Notes: generated by a model not told the origin, from the letters alone. 64,000 nt of DNA from Streptococcus parasanguinis (GCF_001074805.1 NZ_JUPI01000016.1:1-64000), one strand, 5' to 3'. Shown: positions 16,684 through 25,719, numbered from the stretch's first letter. Translations and numbers: made by a program.

Positions 16684-16807
16684 CTTGGTATCTTAGAAAG
16701 GATTTGAACCCGTCCTGTAATCCTCGGAAAATAGATAGCTCTCCTTGGAGCTTAGCTCCATCGTCGTGCTCCTAATTTTCTATCGGATTACGGGCGGACT
16801 TGGTATC
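16684..16807. repeat. Long imperfect hairpin with 9-bp flanking direct repeat, upstream of yqeM
   Basis: The direct repeat CTTGGTATC occurs at 16684-16692 and 16799-16807. Between the copies CCGTCC(T)GTAATCC (from 16710) pairs with GGATTACGGGCGG (16785-16797), continuing as GAAAA/TTTTC and TAG/CTA, with an apical hairpin TGGAGC-TTA-GCTCCA (16746-16760). The arrangement looks like a small non-autonomous insertion with a target-site duplication. On the minus strand a tRNA T-arm-like string GGGTTCAAATCC reads outward. The right repeat ends exactly at the yqeM start codon region. Confidence 0.55.
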
Positions 16808-17554
16808 ATGAATATGGCGACTTATGAAACCTTTGCGGCAGTCTATGATGCGGTCATGGATGACAGTCTGTATGATTTGTGGACGGATTTTTCCCTCCGC
16901 CATCTCCCAAAGACAAAAGATAAGAAAAAATTACTGGAATTGGCTTGTGGGACAGGGATTCAGTCTGTCCGCTTTTCCCAAGCTGGCTTTGACGTAACAG
17001 GATTAGACTTGAGTGCTGATATGCTGAAAATTGCTGAAAAAAGAGCGGCTTCAGCCAAGCAAAAGATTGATTTTATCGAGGGCAATATGCTGGACCTGTC
17101 GCAAGCAGGTACTTATGATTTCGTGACTTGCTATTCGGATTCTATCTGCTACATGCAGGACGAGGTGGAAGTGGGAGATGTCTTCAAAGAAGTTTACAAT
17201 GCCCTAAACGAAGACGGGGTCTTTATTTTTGATGTCCATTCGACCTACCAGACGGATGAGGTTTTCCCGGGCTATTCTTACCACGAAAATGCAGAAGATT
17301 TTGCCATGCTCTGGGATACCTATGAGGATGCAGCCCCTCACTCGATCGTCCATGAGCTGACCTTCTTTGTCCAAGAAGAGGATGGCAGCTTTAGTCGGCA
17401 CGATGAAGTCCATGAGGAGCGTACCTATGAGGTCTTAACCTATGACATTTTGCTGGAGCAGGCTGGCTTTAAATCTTTCAAATTGTACGCGGACTTTGAA
17501 GATAAAGAGCCAACAAAGACCAGCAAACGATGGTTTTTTGTAGCACAGAAGTAG
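16808..17554 (+). CDS. yqeM: Class I SAM-dependent methyltransferase (YqeM position)
   Basis: The protein of about 248 residues has the SAM-binding motif I LLELACGTGIQSVRF, motif post-I VTGLDLS, and FVTCYSDSICYM in the place of motif II. Its place after rsfS corresponds to yqeM of Bacillus, so I use that name by synteny; the substrate is unknown. The start is uncertain: ATG at 16808 or 16814. There is no canonical Shine-Dalgarno, only GGGCGG ending 10 nt upstream, because the structured repeat element runs right up to the start. tmcAL begins 6 nt after its stop. Confidence 0.85.
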   Translation: MNMATYETFAAVYDAVMDDSLYDLWTDFSLRHLPKTKDKKKLLELACGTGIQSVRFSQAGFDVTGLDLSADMLKIAEKRAASAKQKIDFIEGNMLDLSQAGTYDFVTCYSDSICYMQDEVEVGDVFKEVYNALNEDGVFIFDVHSTYQTDEVFPGYSYHENAEDFAMLWDTYEDAAPHSIVHELTFFVQEEDGSFSRHDEVHEERTYEVLTYDILLEQAGFKSFKLYADFEDKEPTKTSKRWFFVAQK

Positions 17555-17560
17555 GACAGC

Positions 17561-18658
17561 ATGACAGTTACAGGTATTATTGCAGAATTTAATCCTTTTC
17601 ACAATGGACACAAGTACCTGCTGGAACAGGCAGAGGGGCTGAAGATTGTGGCCATGTCTGGGAATTTTGTTCAACGTGGCGAACCTGCCATTGTAGACAA
17701 GTGGATTCGCGCACAGATGGCTTTGGAAAATGGAGCAGACCTGGTGGTCGAGCTCCCCTTTCTCGTAGCTGTTCAGTCGGCTGATCATTTTGCCAAGGGA
17801 GCGGTGGAGATCTTGTCCCGTCTGGGAATCGACCAATTGACCTTTGGGACAGAAGAAGTCTTAGATTACCAAGCGATTACAACTATTTACTCTGAGAAAG
17901 AAGTGGAAATGGAAGCTTTCTTGCGAAATCTTCCAGAAGACTTATCCTATCCACAAAAGACCCAAAAAATGTGGGAAACCTTTGCTGGAGTGGAGTTCAC
18001 AGGGGGTACTCCCAACCATATCCTGGGCTTGGCTTATGCCAAGGCTTGTGCTGGGAAGGGGATTGCGCTCAAGCCTATCCAACGTCAAGGTGCGGGCTAC
18101 CATTCAGAAGAAAAAGAGGTGGCCTATGCTTCTGCGACTAGTCTACGCCTACACAAGGATGATCAAGACTTTGTCGACAAATTTATGCCTAATAGCCAGC
18201 TCTTTCAGTCGGCTCCACAGGTGTCTTGGGAGGATTATGACCAACTGCTCAATTATCAAGTATTAACCCATCCGGATCTGACACAGATATTTCAGGTTAA
18301 TGAAGAACTAGCCAATCGGATAAAGGATGCCATTCGAAGCGCGAGCTCTGTGGAAGACTTGGTGGAGAAAGTCGCAACCAAGCGCTATACCAAGGCGCGT
18401 GTCCGCCGCATTTTGACTTATATTTTAGTAGGTGCGAGAGAAGAAATCTTGCCGACCGCTCTCCATGTCTTGGGTTTCACTGAAAAAGGACAAGCTCACC
18501 TCAAATCACTAAAAGGTCAAGTGGACTTGGTGACGCGGATTGGTAAGGAACCTTGGGATGCCTTAACTCAGCAAGCAGATCAGGTGTATCAACTAGGCCA
18601 TTCCCAGTTGCAAGAGCAGATCTGGGGTCGGGTGCCGGTGAGACTAAGAGATGAATAA
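17561..18658 (+). CDS. tmcAL: tRNA(Met) cytidine acetate ligase, TmcAL family (YlbM)
   Basis: The 365-residue nucleotidyltransferase-fold protein opens with [20 protein letters not shown], the HxGH-type signature of TmcAL. It later shows [21 protein letters not shown] and [14 protein letters not shown]. The enzyme activates acetate with ATP and acetylates C34 of elongator tRNA-Met. It follows the methyltransferase gene by 6 nt and is likely co-transcribed. The 119-nt gap after it holds the yebC promoter. Confidence 0.92.
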   Translation: MTVTGIIAEFNPFHNGHKYLLEQAEGLKIVAMSGNFVQRGEPAIVDKWIRAQMALENGADLVVELPFLVAVQSADHFAKGAVEILSRLGIDQLTFGTEEVLDYQAITTIYSEKEVEMEAFLRNLPEDLSYPQKTQKMWETFAGVEFTGGTPNHILGLAYAKACAGKGIALKPIQRQGAGYHSEEKEVAYASATSLRLHKDDQDFVDKFMPNSQLFQSAPQVSWEDYDQLLNYQVLTHPDLTQIFQVNEELANRIKDAIRSASSVEDLVEKVATKRYTKARVRRILTYILVGAREEILPTALHVLGFTEKGQAHLKSLKGQVDLVTRIGKEPWDALTQQADQVYQLGHSQLQEQIWGRVPVRLRDE

Positions 18659-18724
18659 TGGATGGTTGGAGAGTAGTTCCATCCGGGATGATGCGCAAAA
18701 AACTCTTCCAAGTCTTATGATTTG

Positions 18725-18733
18725 TGATATAAT
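18725..18733 (+). promoter_or_regulatory. Extended -10 promoter of yebC
   Basis: TG-A-TATAAT lies 45 nt before the ATG. The 13-nt string TTTGTGATATAAT is identical to that in front of ftsA at 43521-43533. Confidence 0.55.
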
Positions 18734-18777
18734 ATAAAAGATTGAAAATAATTTGAAAAAATTTAAGGAGAATCCTC

Positions 18778-19494
18778 ATGGGACGTAAATGGGCCAATAT
18801 TGTTGCCAAGAAAACTGCCAAAGATGGTGCTAACTCAAAAGTATATGCCAAATTTGGTGTTGAGATCTATGTAGCCGCTAAAAAGGGTGAACCAGATCCA
18901 GAATTGAATACTGCTTTGAAATTCGTTATCGACCGTGCTAAACAAGCGCAAGTGCCAAAACACGTGATTGATAAAGCGATCGACAAGGCAAAAGGAAACA
19001 CTGACGAAACCTTTACAGAAGGGCGTTACGAAGGGTTCGGACCAAATGGTTCAATGTTGATCGTTGATACCTTGACGTCAAACGTTAACCGTACAGCTGC
19101 CAATGTCCGTGCGGCTTTTGGTAAAAACGGCGGTAACATGGGAGCTTCTGGTTCTGTATCTTACCTCTTTGACAACAAGGGTGTTATTGTCTTTGCAGGT
19201 GATGATGCGGATGCCATCTTTGAGCTTTTGCTTGAAGCAGATGTGGATGTAGATGATGTTGAAGCAGAAGAAGGAAGCATCACTGTTTACACTGCTCCAA
19301 CTGATCTTCACAAAGCGATCGTTGCTTTACGTGAATCAGGTGTTGAAGAATTCCAAGTAACTGAATTGGAAATGATTCCTCAATCAGAAGTTGAGTTGTC
19401 AGGTGAAGATTTGGAAACATTTGAAAAACTTTATAGCGTTCTTGAAGACGATGAAGACGTACAAAAAATCTACACCAACGTAGATGGATTCTAA
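18778..19494 (+). CDS. yebC: YebC/PmpR-family protein
   Basis: The 238-residue protein has the complete YebC family fold, with [21 protein letters not shown] at the start, [34 protein letters not shown] and an acidic C-terminal domain. The family was described as transcriptional regulators; recent work links some members to translation of proline-rich stretches. It has a strong ribosome site (AAGGAGAA) and is monocistronic, bounded by its own promoter and terminator. Confidence 0.94.
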   Translation: MGRKWANIVAKKTAKDGANSKVYAKFGVEIYVAAKKGEPDPELNTALKFVIDRAKQAQVPKHVIDKAIDKAKGNTDETFTEGRYEGFGPNGSMLIVDTLTSNVNRTAANVRAAFGKNGGNMGASGSVSYLFDNKGVIVFAGDDADAIFELLLEADVDVDDVEAEEGSITVYTAPTDLHKAIVALRESGVEEFQVTELEMIPQSEVELSGEDLETFEKLYSVLEDDEDVQKIYTNVDGF

Positions 19495-19533
19495 TCACTC
19501 GTACGGACTGTAGTGAAATTAAAAATTAAATAA

Positions 19534-19569
19534 AAGGATAGCTTCTCAGATAAAGCTATCCTTTTTTTG
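19534..19569. terminator. Bidirectional terminator between yebC and the umuC cassette
   Basis: AAGGATAGCTT (19534-19544) pairs with AAGCTATCCTT (19553-19563). It is followed by a T run on the plus strand and a T-rich tract on the minus strand, serving both convergent units and overlapping the end of the minus-strand gene. Confidence 0.8.
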
Positions 19570-19848
19570 TAAGAAATGTCCTGTATAAGCATAAATACGG
19601 GTCAGGGGTGATTGGGAGAGTGTGGAAACCTTAAAATAGAAATAATGATCTCGATGATCCCGACTTTTGGTGTGGTGAAGACGAAAGTAGTTTCGCTGGC
19701 CTGCTGCCATAGAGTGGAGAATATCGTCTTCTAAAAAGACGAGTGGCGTAGAAGTAGCCGCCCACTTGTAAAAGTCTGTCTCAAATTGGTGGTAATTCTC
19801 TGAAAAATAATCAAATTGTAATTCGTGTTTAGTCTGAATTGGTTTCAT
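19546..19848 (-). CDS. Small protein of the umuC cassette, unknown function
   Basis: This protein of about 100 residues is not recognised. It is rich in aromatic residues and histidine (FDYFSENYHQFETDFYKWAA, YFRLHHTKSRDHRDHYFYF) and has no signal or membrane segment. The ATG at 19848 is preferred because GAGGAAA lies 9 nt upstream; a TTG 21 nt earlier is possible. It overlaps the upstream YolD-like gene by 20 nt and is the last gene of the hdiR-umuC-yolD unit, so it is probably co-induced by DNA damage. Confidence 0.7.
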   Translation of the reverse strand: MKPIQTKHELQFDYFSENYHQFETDFYKWAATSTPLVFLEDDILHSMAAGQRNYFRLHHTKSRDHRDHYFYFKVSTLSQSPLTRIYAYTGHFLQKKDSFI

Positions 19849-20200
19849 ACGGTGTTTCCTCAGCTTCAATAAAAATGATAGAGGTCAGAAGTAGCCGGTG
19901 GTAGTGACCATTGCTTTTGAGAAGAAGCTCAGAAGCAGATAAGGTGTGAATCGAACCTGTGTAGGTTGCAAATTGATTCCCCTCTAGAGTCGTGATCGAG
20001 ATCGTCGTTTGTTGTTGGAAGGCCTGCTCCAGGAGCTGGATCTGTTCAGCAAGTGGAAGAATCGTGAGCTGACTGCGGTCAATTTCTTTTGTGTGAAGGG
20101 CAGTTGTGTGCTCAGATAAAAAGAAGCCGGCCCATTTGGCCATGCCACGGTCTTGAAATTCGCGTGCGGATTGATAAGGGAGATAAGAACGGTCGATCAT
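19829..20200 (-). CDS. YolD-like family protein
   Basis: The 123-residue protein shows the YolD-like hallmark DRGMAKWAGFFLSEHT near residues 17-32, followed by beta-strand-rich sequence. YolD-like proteins are regularly encoded beside Y-family polymerases in Firmicutes and are thought to act with them as a UmuD-like accessory. The gene overlaps the 3' end of umuC by 4 nt and the next gene by 20 nt. Confidence 0.82.
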   Translation of the reverse strand: MIDRSYLPYQSAREFQDRGMAKWAGFFLSEHTTALHTKEIDRSQLTILPLAEQIQLLEQAFQQQTTISITTLEGNQFATYTGSIHTLSASELLLKSNGHYHRLLLTSIIFIEAEETPYETNSD

Positions 20201-21609
20201 GTTAATCCATCTAAGCCTCCTGCGGAATGTCCGCCAGTTAGTTTACTGCGTGCAATGGCGCGTGAGTTTTCTAGTAGTGAGGAGCCTTTCTGAAGAGAGG
20301 TAAAGCCAAATTGGTCCCGAATGCGGTCAATGGTCTGCTGGAGATTTTCCTCTTTTTCTAGGGCTATTGGATCATCAAAGAGAGAAAAAAGTTGGAGAGA
20401 TTCCTCGACAAGTTCGCCATAAAAAATACCAATCTGCCGAATGGCTCCGCCTTCGTACTTGGAGCGAAAGAGCCGCAGAACAGTATCGGATAAAACCTTG
20501 GTGGATTGCGTGGGTTCAATCTTTTGCTGACAATGAATGGACGGAAGCCCCTCAATTTTGGAGTAGGAGGCATGAATGGAGACTAGCTGAGTCTTCTTTT
20601 TTTTCCGTCGCAAGCGGATAGCCACCTGTTCAGCCATCTCCCGAAATACCAGTTCAATGTCTGTTTGTAGGTGGTAGTCATAGGGCAAGATTTGAGAATT
20701 GCCAATGCCTCGTGACTTCGGACGATAAGGTTTGTGGACATTGCTTTCATCAATGCCATGAGCATGGAACCAAAGTTGAAGCCCCATGACTCCGAATTCT
20801 TTCTTTAAGAGATCGGGATGAGCCTGAGCCAGTTCTTTAATCGACGTGATCCCGATCCCTTGCAATCGTTTTTCAGTGCGACGTCCAATGCCCCAAAAAT
20901 CAGTGAGCTGGGGCAGTTTCCAGACCTTGCTTTCTACGTCTTCGTAAGACCAGTTGGAGCGCATATTTCGGCAATGCTTGGCTTCGTTGTCCAAGGCTAG
21001 CTTGGCAAGAAGGGGATTGGCGTTGCTGAGGCCAATGGTAGAATAGATTCCAGTTTCCTGCCAGATTCTTTTTTGGATCCTGGCAGAAAGAAGGTCCAGT
21101 TTTTCCTTTCGCGAGAGGGAGGAATCTGGAATAAAATAATTTAAGGAAGAAGTCAGATCGATAAAGCCTTCGTCGATCGAGTAAGGAAATATATCATCGG
21201 GTGCCGCAAATTCCTGAAAGACCTTCTGAATCTCCATATTGACCTGAATGTAGGCATTCATGCGTGGTGGCACAATCAGGGTCCTCTTGGCCCAGGATTC
21301 AATGGATGCAATAAAGGCTGGATCCGTTGGCAATCCTTGTTTTTTTGCGACGTAGCTATTGAATTTTCTGGTCTTGAGATCAAAAGGCAGGTCGTAGCTC
21401 CGGCTCACATTTTTCTTGCCAAAGACTTGTTTGAAAACGGGGGAGCTGGCCAAAATTAGACCAGCAGAATTGTCGCTCCGGCTCATGACGCAAAGAGAAG
21501 TGGTCAGGGGATTTAGGCCCAGACGGACACACTCACAGCTGGCATAAAAACTTTTCATATCCACAAAAGCAATATCAGAATGAGGCTCACGTGAATAATC
21601 AAATAGCAT
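20197..21609 (-). CDS. umuC: Y-family DNA polymerase, UmuC/ImpB type
   Basis: The 470-residue enzyme is a translesion polymerase. The first catalytic Asp lies in IAFVDMKSFYASCE near residue 17, and the DE pair in FPYSIDEGFIDLT near 138-146. The helix-hairpin-helix thumb region (LTDFWGIGRRTEKRLQGIGI) and a little-finger domain follow. In this family the polymerase copies damaged DNA with low fidelity. It follows the HdiR-type repressor gene by 2 nt and precedes a YolD-like gene, giving a compact SOS-like cassette in a genus that lacks LexA. Confidence 0.95.
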   Translation of the reverse strand: MLFDYSREPHSDIAFVDMKSFYASCECVRLGLNPLTTSLCVMSRSDNSAGLILASSPVFKQVFGKKNVSRSYDLPFDLKTRKFNSYVAKKQGLPTDPAFIASIESWAKRTLIVPPRMNAYIQVNMEIQKVFQEFAAPDDIFPYSIDEGFIDLTSSLNYFIPDSSLSRKEKLDLLSARIQKRIWQETGIYSTIGLSNANPLLAKLALDNEAKHCRNMRSNWSYEDVESKVWKLPQLTDFWGIGRRTEKRLQGIGITSIKELAQAHPDLLKKEFGVMGLQLWFHAHGIDESNVHKPYRPKSRGIGNSQILPYDYHLQTDIELVFREMAEQVAIRLRRKKKKTQLVSIHASYSKIEGLPSIHCQQKIEPTQSTKVLSDTVLRLFRSKYEGGAIRQIGIFYGELVEESLQLFSLFDDPIALEKEENLQQTIDRIRDQFGFTSLQKGSSLLENSRAIARSKLTGGHSAGGLDGLT

Positions 21610-21611
21610 AT

Positions 21612-22289
21612 TTACACCTCAAGCGGAAGAAAATGCCCGACCACAATGCCGACGATTTTTGGCTCGTCTTCGTAAGGAGCAAATAAATCATCGTAGTCAG
21701 GGTTGATGGATTCTAAGCGCAAGCCTTCAGCCTCCCGATAGACTTTCTTGATGTAAGTTTTTCCATTCCAGATGAGGGCGTAGACAGCCCCATCGTAGTC
21801 AAAACCGGTCTGTTTCATGAGAGCAACAGAGCCATTGGGGTAGAGAGGTTCCATCGAGTTTCCAGATACCCAAGAGGCGAAGTCATGCTGAATCTCTTTG
21901 TCAAAATAGACGGTTTCATAGTCCGTTTCGTTATCATAAAAGGTATGTCCTAAACCAGCTGCTAGCTCAATCGAAAGAACCTTATAAGCCGTCAAGGAAA
22001 CAACTTTTTGCTGCTGTTCTAATAACTGGCTGGCCAATTGGTCAACTTTTTTTTGATGAGGTGGGGTTAATAAAGGGTAGGTATAGAGTGCGGAGTCTTT
22101 GTTAACAAAGTAGTCCTCTTTAACGGAGAGGCGCTTGGCCAACCTCCTGAGATTTTTTTCGTGTGGCTCTGCTAAGCCATTCTCCCAACTGGAGTAAGTC
22201 TTGCGAGAAATTTTGAGATCCTCGTAGACATCTGCTTGGGTCAAGCCTTTTTCCAGGCGTCTTTCTTTTAGTTTTTTTGCATCAAACAT
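21612..22289 (-). CDS. hdiR: HdiR-type XRE repressor with S24 autoprotease domain
   Basis: The 225-residue protein combines an N-terminal HTH (LTQADVYEDLKISRKTYSSWENG, residues 16-38) with a C-terminal LexA-like S24 peptidase. The self-cleavage site is the Ala-Gly pair at 111-112 (IELAAGLG), the nucleophile is S145 in VSGNSMEP, and the general base is Lys181/182 in KTYIKKVY. Damage-stimulated cleavage should inactivate it, as described for HdiR of Lactococcus. Start 22289 follows AGGAGA; an upstream in-frame extension to 22355 has no ribosome site and crosses the promoter. It likely represses its own operon through the inverted repeat at 22302-22324. Confidence 0.92.
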   Translation of the reverse strand: MFDAKKLKERRLEKGLTQADVYEDLKISRKTYSSWENGLAEPHEKNLRRLAKRLSVKEDYFVNKDSALYTYPLLTPPHQKKVDQLASQLLEQQQKVVSLTAYKVLSIELAAGLGHTFYDNETDYETVYFDKEIQHDFASWVSGNSMEPLYPNGSVALMKQTGFDYDGAVYALIWNGKTYIKKVYREAEGLRLESINPDYDDLFAPYEDEPKIVGIVVGHFLPLEV

Positions 22290-22301
22290 GTCATCTCTCC
22301 T

Positions 22302-22324
22302 ATGTAACGTTTTAAAAGTTACAT
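22302..22324. promoter_or_regulatory. Candidate HdiR operator
   Basis: A perfect inverted repeat ATGTAAC-N9-GTTACAT lies between the -10 box and the start codon of hdiR, where a bound repressor would block transcription of the cassette. Confidence 0.7.
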
Positions 22325-22326
22325 AT

Positions 22327-22355
22327 AGTTTATCAAAAATAAAATCCTTTTGCAA
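22327..22355 (-). promoter_or_regulatory. Promoter of the hdiR-umuC cassette
   Basis: On the minus strand TTGCAA (22350-22355) and TAAACT (22327-22332) are separated by 17 nt, directly upstream of the operator. Confidence 0.65.
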
Positions 22356-22388
22356 GAGAAAAATTCCGTTATAAGGTGACGGAAAGGC

Positions 22389-22417
22389 TTGGAATTTGAA
22401 TGAAAAAAGAGTATAAT
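22389..22417 (+). promoter_or_regulatory. Promoter of asnA
   Basis: TTGGAA (22389-22394), a 17-nt spacer and TATAAT (22412-22417) lie about 33 nt before the asnA ATG. Confidence 0.65.
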
Positions 22418-22449
22418 CAGTTTTACAACTTCTAACAACGAGGAATTAT

Positions 22450-23442
22450 ATGAAAAAAAGTTTTATACACCAACAAAAAGAAATTTCGTTTGTAAAAACG
22501 ACGTTTACACAATATTTAAAAGATAAATTGGACATCATTGAAGTCCAAGGGCCAATTTTGAGCAAGGTCGGAGATGGGATGCAGGATAACCTTTCTGGGA
22601 TTGAACACCCAGTATCTGTAAAGGTCCTTCAAATTCCTGATGAGACTTATGAAGTCGTGCATTCACTCGCAAAATGGAAACGCCATACCTTGGCGCGTTT
22701 TGGTTTTGGCGAAGGCGAAGGCCTCTTTGTCCACATGAAGGCCCTTCGTCCAGATGAAGATTCACTAGACGCCATTCACTCCGTTTATGTGGATCAATGG
22801 GACTGGGAAAAAGTCATTCCAAATGGTCAACGCAATATCGCCTACCTCAAAGAAACGGTTGAAAAGATCTACAAGGCAATTCGCTTAACAGAACTAGCAG
22901 TAGAAGCGCGTTATGATATTGAATCAGTTCTTCCAAAACAAATTACCTTCGTTCACACGGAAGAGTTGGTGGAACGCTATCCTGACTTAACACCAAAAGA
23001 ACGTGAAAATGCCATTGCCAAAGAGTTTGGAGCTGTCTTTTTGATTGGGATTGGTGGAGAGCTTGCAGATGGCAAGCCACACGATGGACGTGCACCTGAC
23101 TACGATGACTGGACAACCGAATCTGAAAATGGCTACAAGGGCTTGAATGGCGATATCCTTGTATGGAATGATGTCCTAGGTTCAGCCTTTGAGTTGTCTT
23201 CAATGGGAATCCGTGTCGATGAGGAAACGCTTCGCCGTCAAATTGCGATTACAGGAGATCAAGATCGTCTCCAATTAGAGTGGCACAAGGCCTTGTTAAA
23301 TGGTCTCTTCCCACTCACAATTGGTGGAGGGATCGGGCAATCTCGTTTGGCTATGTTCTTACTTCGTAAGAAACATATCGGTGAAGTCCAAACCAGTGTC
23401 TGGCCTCAATCTGTCCGCGATGAATATGAAAATATCCTATAA
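22450..23442 (+). CDS. asnA: Aspartate--ammonia ligase (AMP-forming)
   Basis: The 330-residue enzyme is AsnA, which makes asparagine from aspartate, ammonia and ATP and has a class II synthetase-like fold. Typical segments are [20 protein letters not shown] at the start, [14 protein letters not shown], and the C-terminal ATP-binding [19 protein letters not shown]. Ribosome site ACGAGGA precedes the ATG. It is monocistronic with its own promoter and terminator. Confidence 0.97.
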   Translation: MKKSFIHQQKEISFVKTTFTQYLKDKLDIIEVQGPILSKVGDGMQDNLSGIEHPVSVKVLQIPDETYEVVHSLAKWKRHTLARFGFGEGEGLFVHMKALRPDEDSLDAIHSVYVDQWDWEKVIPNGQRNIAYLKETVEKIYKAIRLTELAVEARYDIESVLPKQITFVHTEELVERYPDLTPKERENAIAKEFGAVFLIGIGGELADGKPHDGRAPDYDDWTTESENGYKGLNGDILVWNDVLGSAFELSSMGIRVDEETLRRQIAITGDQDRLQLEWHKALLNGLFPLTIGGGIGQSRLAMFLLRKKHIGEVQTSVWPQSVRDEYENIL

Positions 23443-23448
23443 TGGATG

Positions 23449-23478
23449 AAAGAGTCGAGCAGAGAGCTCGGCTCTTTT
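23449..23478 (+). terminator. Terminator after asnA
   Basis: AAAGAGTCGAGC pairs with GCTCGGCTCTTT around a 5-nt loop, followed by a short T run. Confidence 0.8.
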
Positions 23479-23522
23479 AATTGTCGTTTGACCATATCAA
23501 ATCGCAATTTTCTGATTTTTTT

Positions 23523-23531
23523 TGGTATAAT
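23523..23531 (+). promoter_or_regulatory. Extended -10 promoter of rsmD, leaderless arrangement
   Basis: TG-G-TATAAT ends 7 nt before the rsmD ATG at 23539, so transcription should begin at or next to the start codon. No Shine-Dalgarno sequence is present. Confidence 0.6.
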
Positions 23532-23538
23532 GGACCCT

Positions 23539-24078
23539 ATGAAAATAGTATCTGGAACCTATGGGGGACGTTCCCTCAAAACACTTGAAGGAAAAACAAC
23601 CAGGCCGACTTCTGATAAGGTCAGAGGGGCTATGTTCAATATGATTGGTCCTTACTTTGATGGCGGAAGAGTGCTGGATCTCTATGCAGGAAGCGGTGGT
23701 CTCTCTATTGAGGCAGTCTCTCGAGGCATGTCAGAGGCGGTTCTAGTGGAAAGAGATCGTCGAGCGCAGGAGATTGTGGCAGCTAATATTGCCATGACCA
23801 AGGAAAAGGAACGGTTTCAACTACTAAAAATGGAGGCCAAGCAAGCCTTGGGGCTTCTAACGGGCACCTTTGATCTGGTTTTCTTAGACCCGCCTTATGC
23901 CAAGGAAGAGATTGTCCGCGATATCGAAACCTTGTGCGAGCGCCATCTCTTATCAGAAAACATCATGATTGTGTGCGAAACAGATAAACATGTAGAACTT
24001 CCTGAGGAAATCGGACAGGTGGGAATTTGGAAAGAAAAAATCTATGGAATTAGTAAGGTAACAGTATATGTCAGATAG
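23539..24078 (+). CDS. rsmD: 16S rRNA (guanine(966)-N(2))-methyltransferase
   Basis: The 179-residue enzyme has the RsmD hallmarks: an N-terminal [12 protein letters not shown] and [18 protein letters not shown]-binding [15 protein letters not shown], and the catalytic DPPY motif in [11 protein letters not shown]. It methylates G966 of 16S rRNA. Start 23539 is chosen because homology begins there; the open frame extends upstream but only through promoter sequence. It overlaps coaD by 11 nt, the standard rsmD-coaD pair. Confidence 0.95.
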   Translation: MKIVSGTYGGRSLKTLEGKTTRPTSDKVRGAMFNMIGPYFDGGRVLDLYAGSGGLSIEAVSRGMSEAVLVERDRRAQEIVAANIAMTKEKERFQLLKMEAKQALGLLTGTFDLVFLDPPYAKEEIVRDIETLCERHLLSENIMIVCETDKHVELPEEIGQVGIWKEKIYGISKVTVYVR

Positions 24079-24556
24079 AACTGGATTGTTTACAGGATCG
24101 TTTGATCCGATTACCATTGGGCATGTGCAATTGATCGAGCGGGCGAGCCGCTTGTTTGACCGTGTCTATGTCGGAATTTTTTATAATCCGGAAAAAGTCG
24201 GACTCTTTTCCATTGAGCAGCGCGTGCGCATGGTGGAAGGGGCCTTGGCTCATTTGGAAAATATTGAAATTGTGACGTCGACCCAAGAGTTGGCTGTGAC
24301 AGTGGCACGTAATCTTGGTGTCATCACCTTGATCCGGGGATTGCGCAATGCACAGGATCTGGTTTACGAAGCCAATATGGATTATTTTAATCACCAGTTG
24401 GCACCTGAATTGGAGACTATTTATCTCTATGCCCAGCCTCCTTACCAGGCCATTAGTTCCACCCGTATTCGAGAGTTGCTGGCTTTTCAGCAGGATATCT
24501 CACCGTATGTCCCAGAGAGTGTAATGGAGGAAATTAACGATGACCCAAGCGAATAA
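24068..24556 (+). CDS. coaD: Phosphopantetheine adenylyltransferase
   Basis: The 162-residue enzyme catalyses the penultimate step of coenzyme A synthesis. It begins [21 protein letters not shown], with the nucleotidyltransferase signature, and carries the C-terminal [10 protein letters not shown] motif. It overlaps rsmD upstream and sepM downstream (17 nt), so the three genes form one operon. Confidence 0.97.
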   Translation: MSDRTGLFTGSFDPITIGHVQLIERASRLFDRVYVGIFYNPEKVGLFSIEQRVRMVEGALAHLENIEIVTSTQELAVTVARNLGVITLIRGLRNAQDLVYEANMDYFNHQLAPELETIYLYAQPPYQAISSTRIRELLAFQQDISPYVPESVMEEINDDPSE

Positions 24557-25622
24557 ACCAAGCTTGACCCCTAAAAAGAAAAAAGGACGGTTGAAAGAAT
24601 ACCGATGGCCGATTGCAGGAGTTCTTTTCTTGCTTCTCTTGCTAGCTGCTTTTGTGATTCGCCTTCCTTATTATATTGAAATGCCAGGAACGGCAGAAGA
24701 TATTCGATCCGTCATGACAGTGGATGGAAAAATAGATACCAAGTCAGGATCTTATGATTTTGTGACCGTAGCAGTGAAAGAAGCGACTCCGGCTGATTTG
24801 ATCTATGCGTGGGCAACGCCTTTTACAGACATCTATTCTGCCAAGGATATGACCGGTGGTAGTTCGAGCCAAGAATTCACGCGGATTAACCAATTCTATA
24901 TGGAAACCTCGCAAAATATGGCCATCTACCAAGGATTGAAGACAGCTGGCAAAGAAACCCAGATGGACTTTCTAGGAGTCTATGTCATGCAGGTAGCAGA
25001 TGACTCGACCTTTAAAGGAGTCTTGAACATTGCGGATACCGTCACCGGTGTGAATGGTAAGACCTTTAAGAGTTCCAAAGAATTGATTGACTATGTTGGT
25101 TCTCAAAAAATTGGCGACCCCGTTTCGGTGACCTACATTGAAGATGGACAAACCAAGACCGCAGATGGGAAGATCATCAAATTGACCAATGGGAAAAACG
25201 GAATTGGGATTAGCCTGATCGACCGGACGGAAGCTAAAGGCGATGTTCCTGTCCAGTTTGCGACAGCTGGGATTGGTGGACCAAGTGCCGGTATGATGTT
25301 TAGCCTAGCCATCTACACTCAAGTGGCTGATCCAGATCTTCGTCAGGGACGCCATATTGCAGGGACAGGAACCATTAACCAAGATGGAACGGTTGGCGAT
25401 ATCGGTGGGATTGACAAGAAAGTCGTTGCAGCAGATAAAGAAGGAGCAGAAATCTTCTTTGCTCCTAATAACCCTGTTTCCAAAGAAGAAAAGAAAGCCA
25501 ATCCCAAAGCCAAATCAAACTATGAAACCGCTAAAGAAGCCGCGAAACAAATTCATTCGAAGATGAAAATTGTGCCCGTCAAAACCCTTCAAGACGCTAT
25601 TGATTATTTGAAGAAGAATTAG
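24540..25622 (+). CDS. sepM: SepM-family pheromone-processing serine protease
   Basis: The 360-residue membrane-anchored protease has an N-terminal transmembrane segment ([21 protein letters not shown], about residues 26-46), a PDZ domain (about 135-215) and a Lon-type S16 domain. The catalytic Ser lies in [14 protein letters not shown] and the Lys in [14 protein letters not shown]. In Streptococcus mutans SepM trims the CSP competence pheromone outside the cell; in other species the substrate may differ. No comC-like gene is in the window. It is coupled to coaD by overlap. Confidence 0.93.
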   Translation: MTQANKPSLTPKKKKGRLKEYRWPIAGVLFLLLLLAAFVIRLPYYIEMPGTAEDIRSVMTVDGKIDTKSGSYDFVTVAVKEATPADLIYAWATPFTDIYSAKDMTGGSSSQEFTRINQFYMETSQNMAIYQGLKTAGKETQMDFLGVYVMQVADDSTFKGVLNIADTVTGVNGKTFKSSKELIDYVGSQKIGDPVSVTYIEDGQTKTADGKIIKLTNGKNGIGISLIDRTEAKGDVPVQFATAGIGGPSAGMMFSLAIYTQVADPDLRQGRHIAGTGTINQDGTVGDIGGIDKKVVAADKEGAEIFFAPNNPVSKEEKKANPKAKSNYETAKEAAKQIHSKMKIVPVKTLQDAIDYLKKN

Positions 25623-25719
25623 AAGTATCTTGCTAGATCAGTCTCATACTTGAAAGTACGAGGTAGAGTTGGTAGATAGGAAGATTCACCTTCTAATCAA
25701 ATTCAAGTTTTTGCTTATC

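Noticed and set aside
16690..16797. A functional tRNA gene on the minus strand
   Set aside because: The T-loop and CCA-like end are present, but no 5' acceptor strand or convincing D and anticodon arms can be paired.
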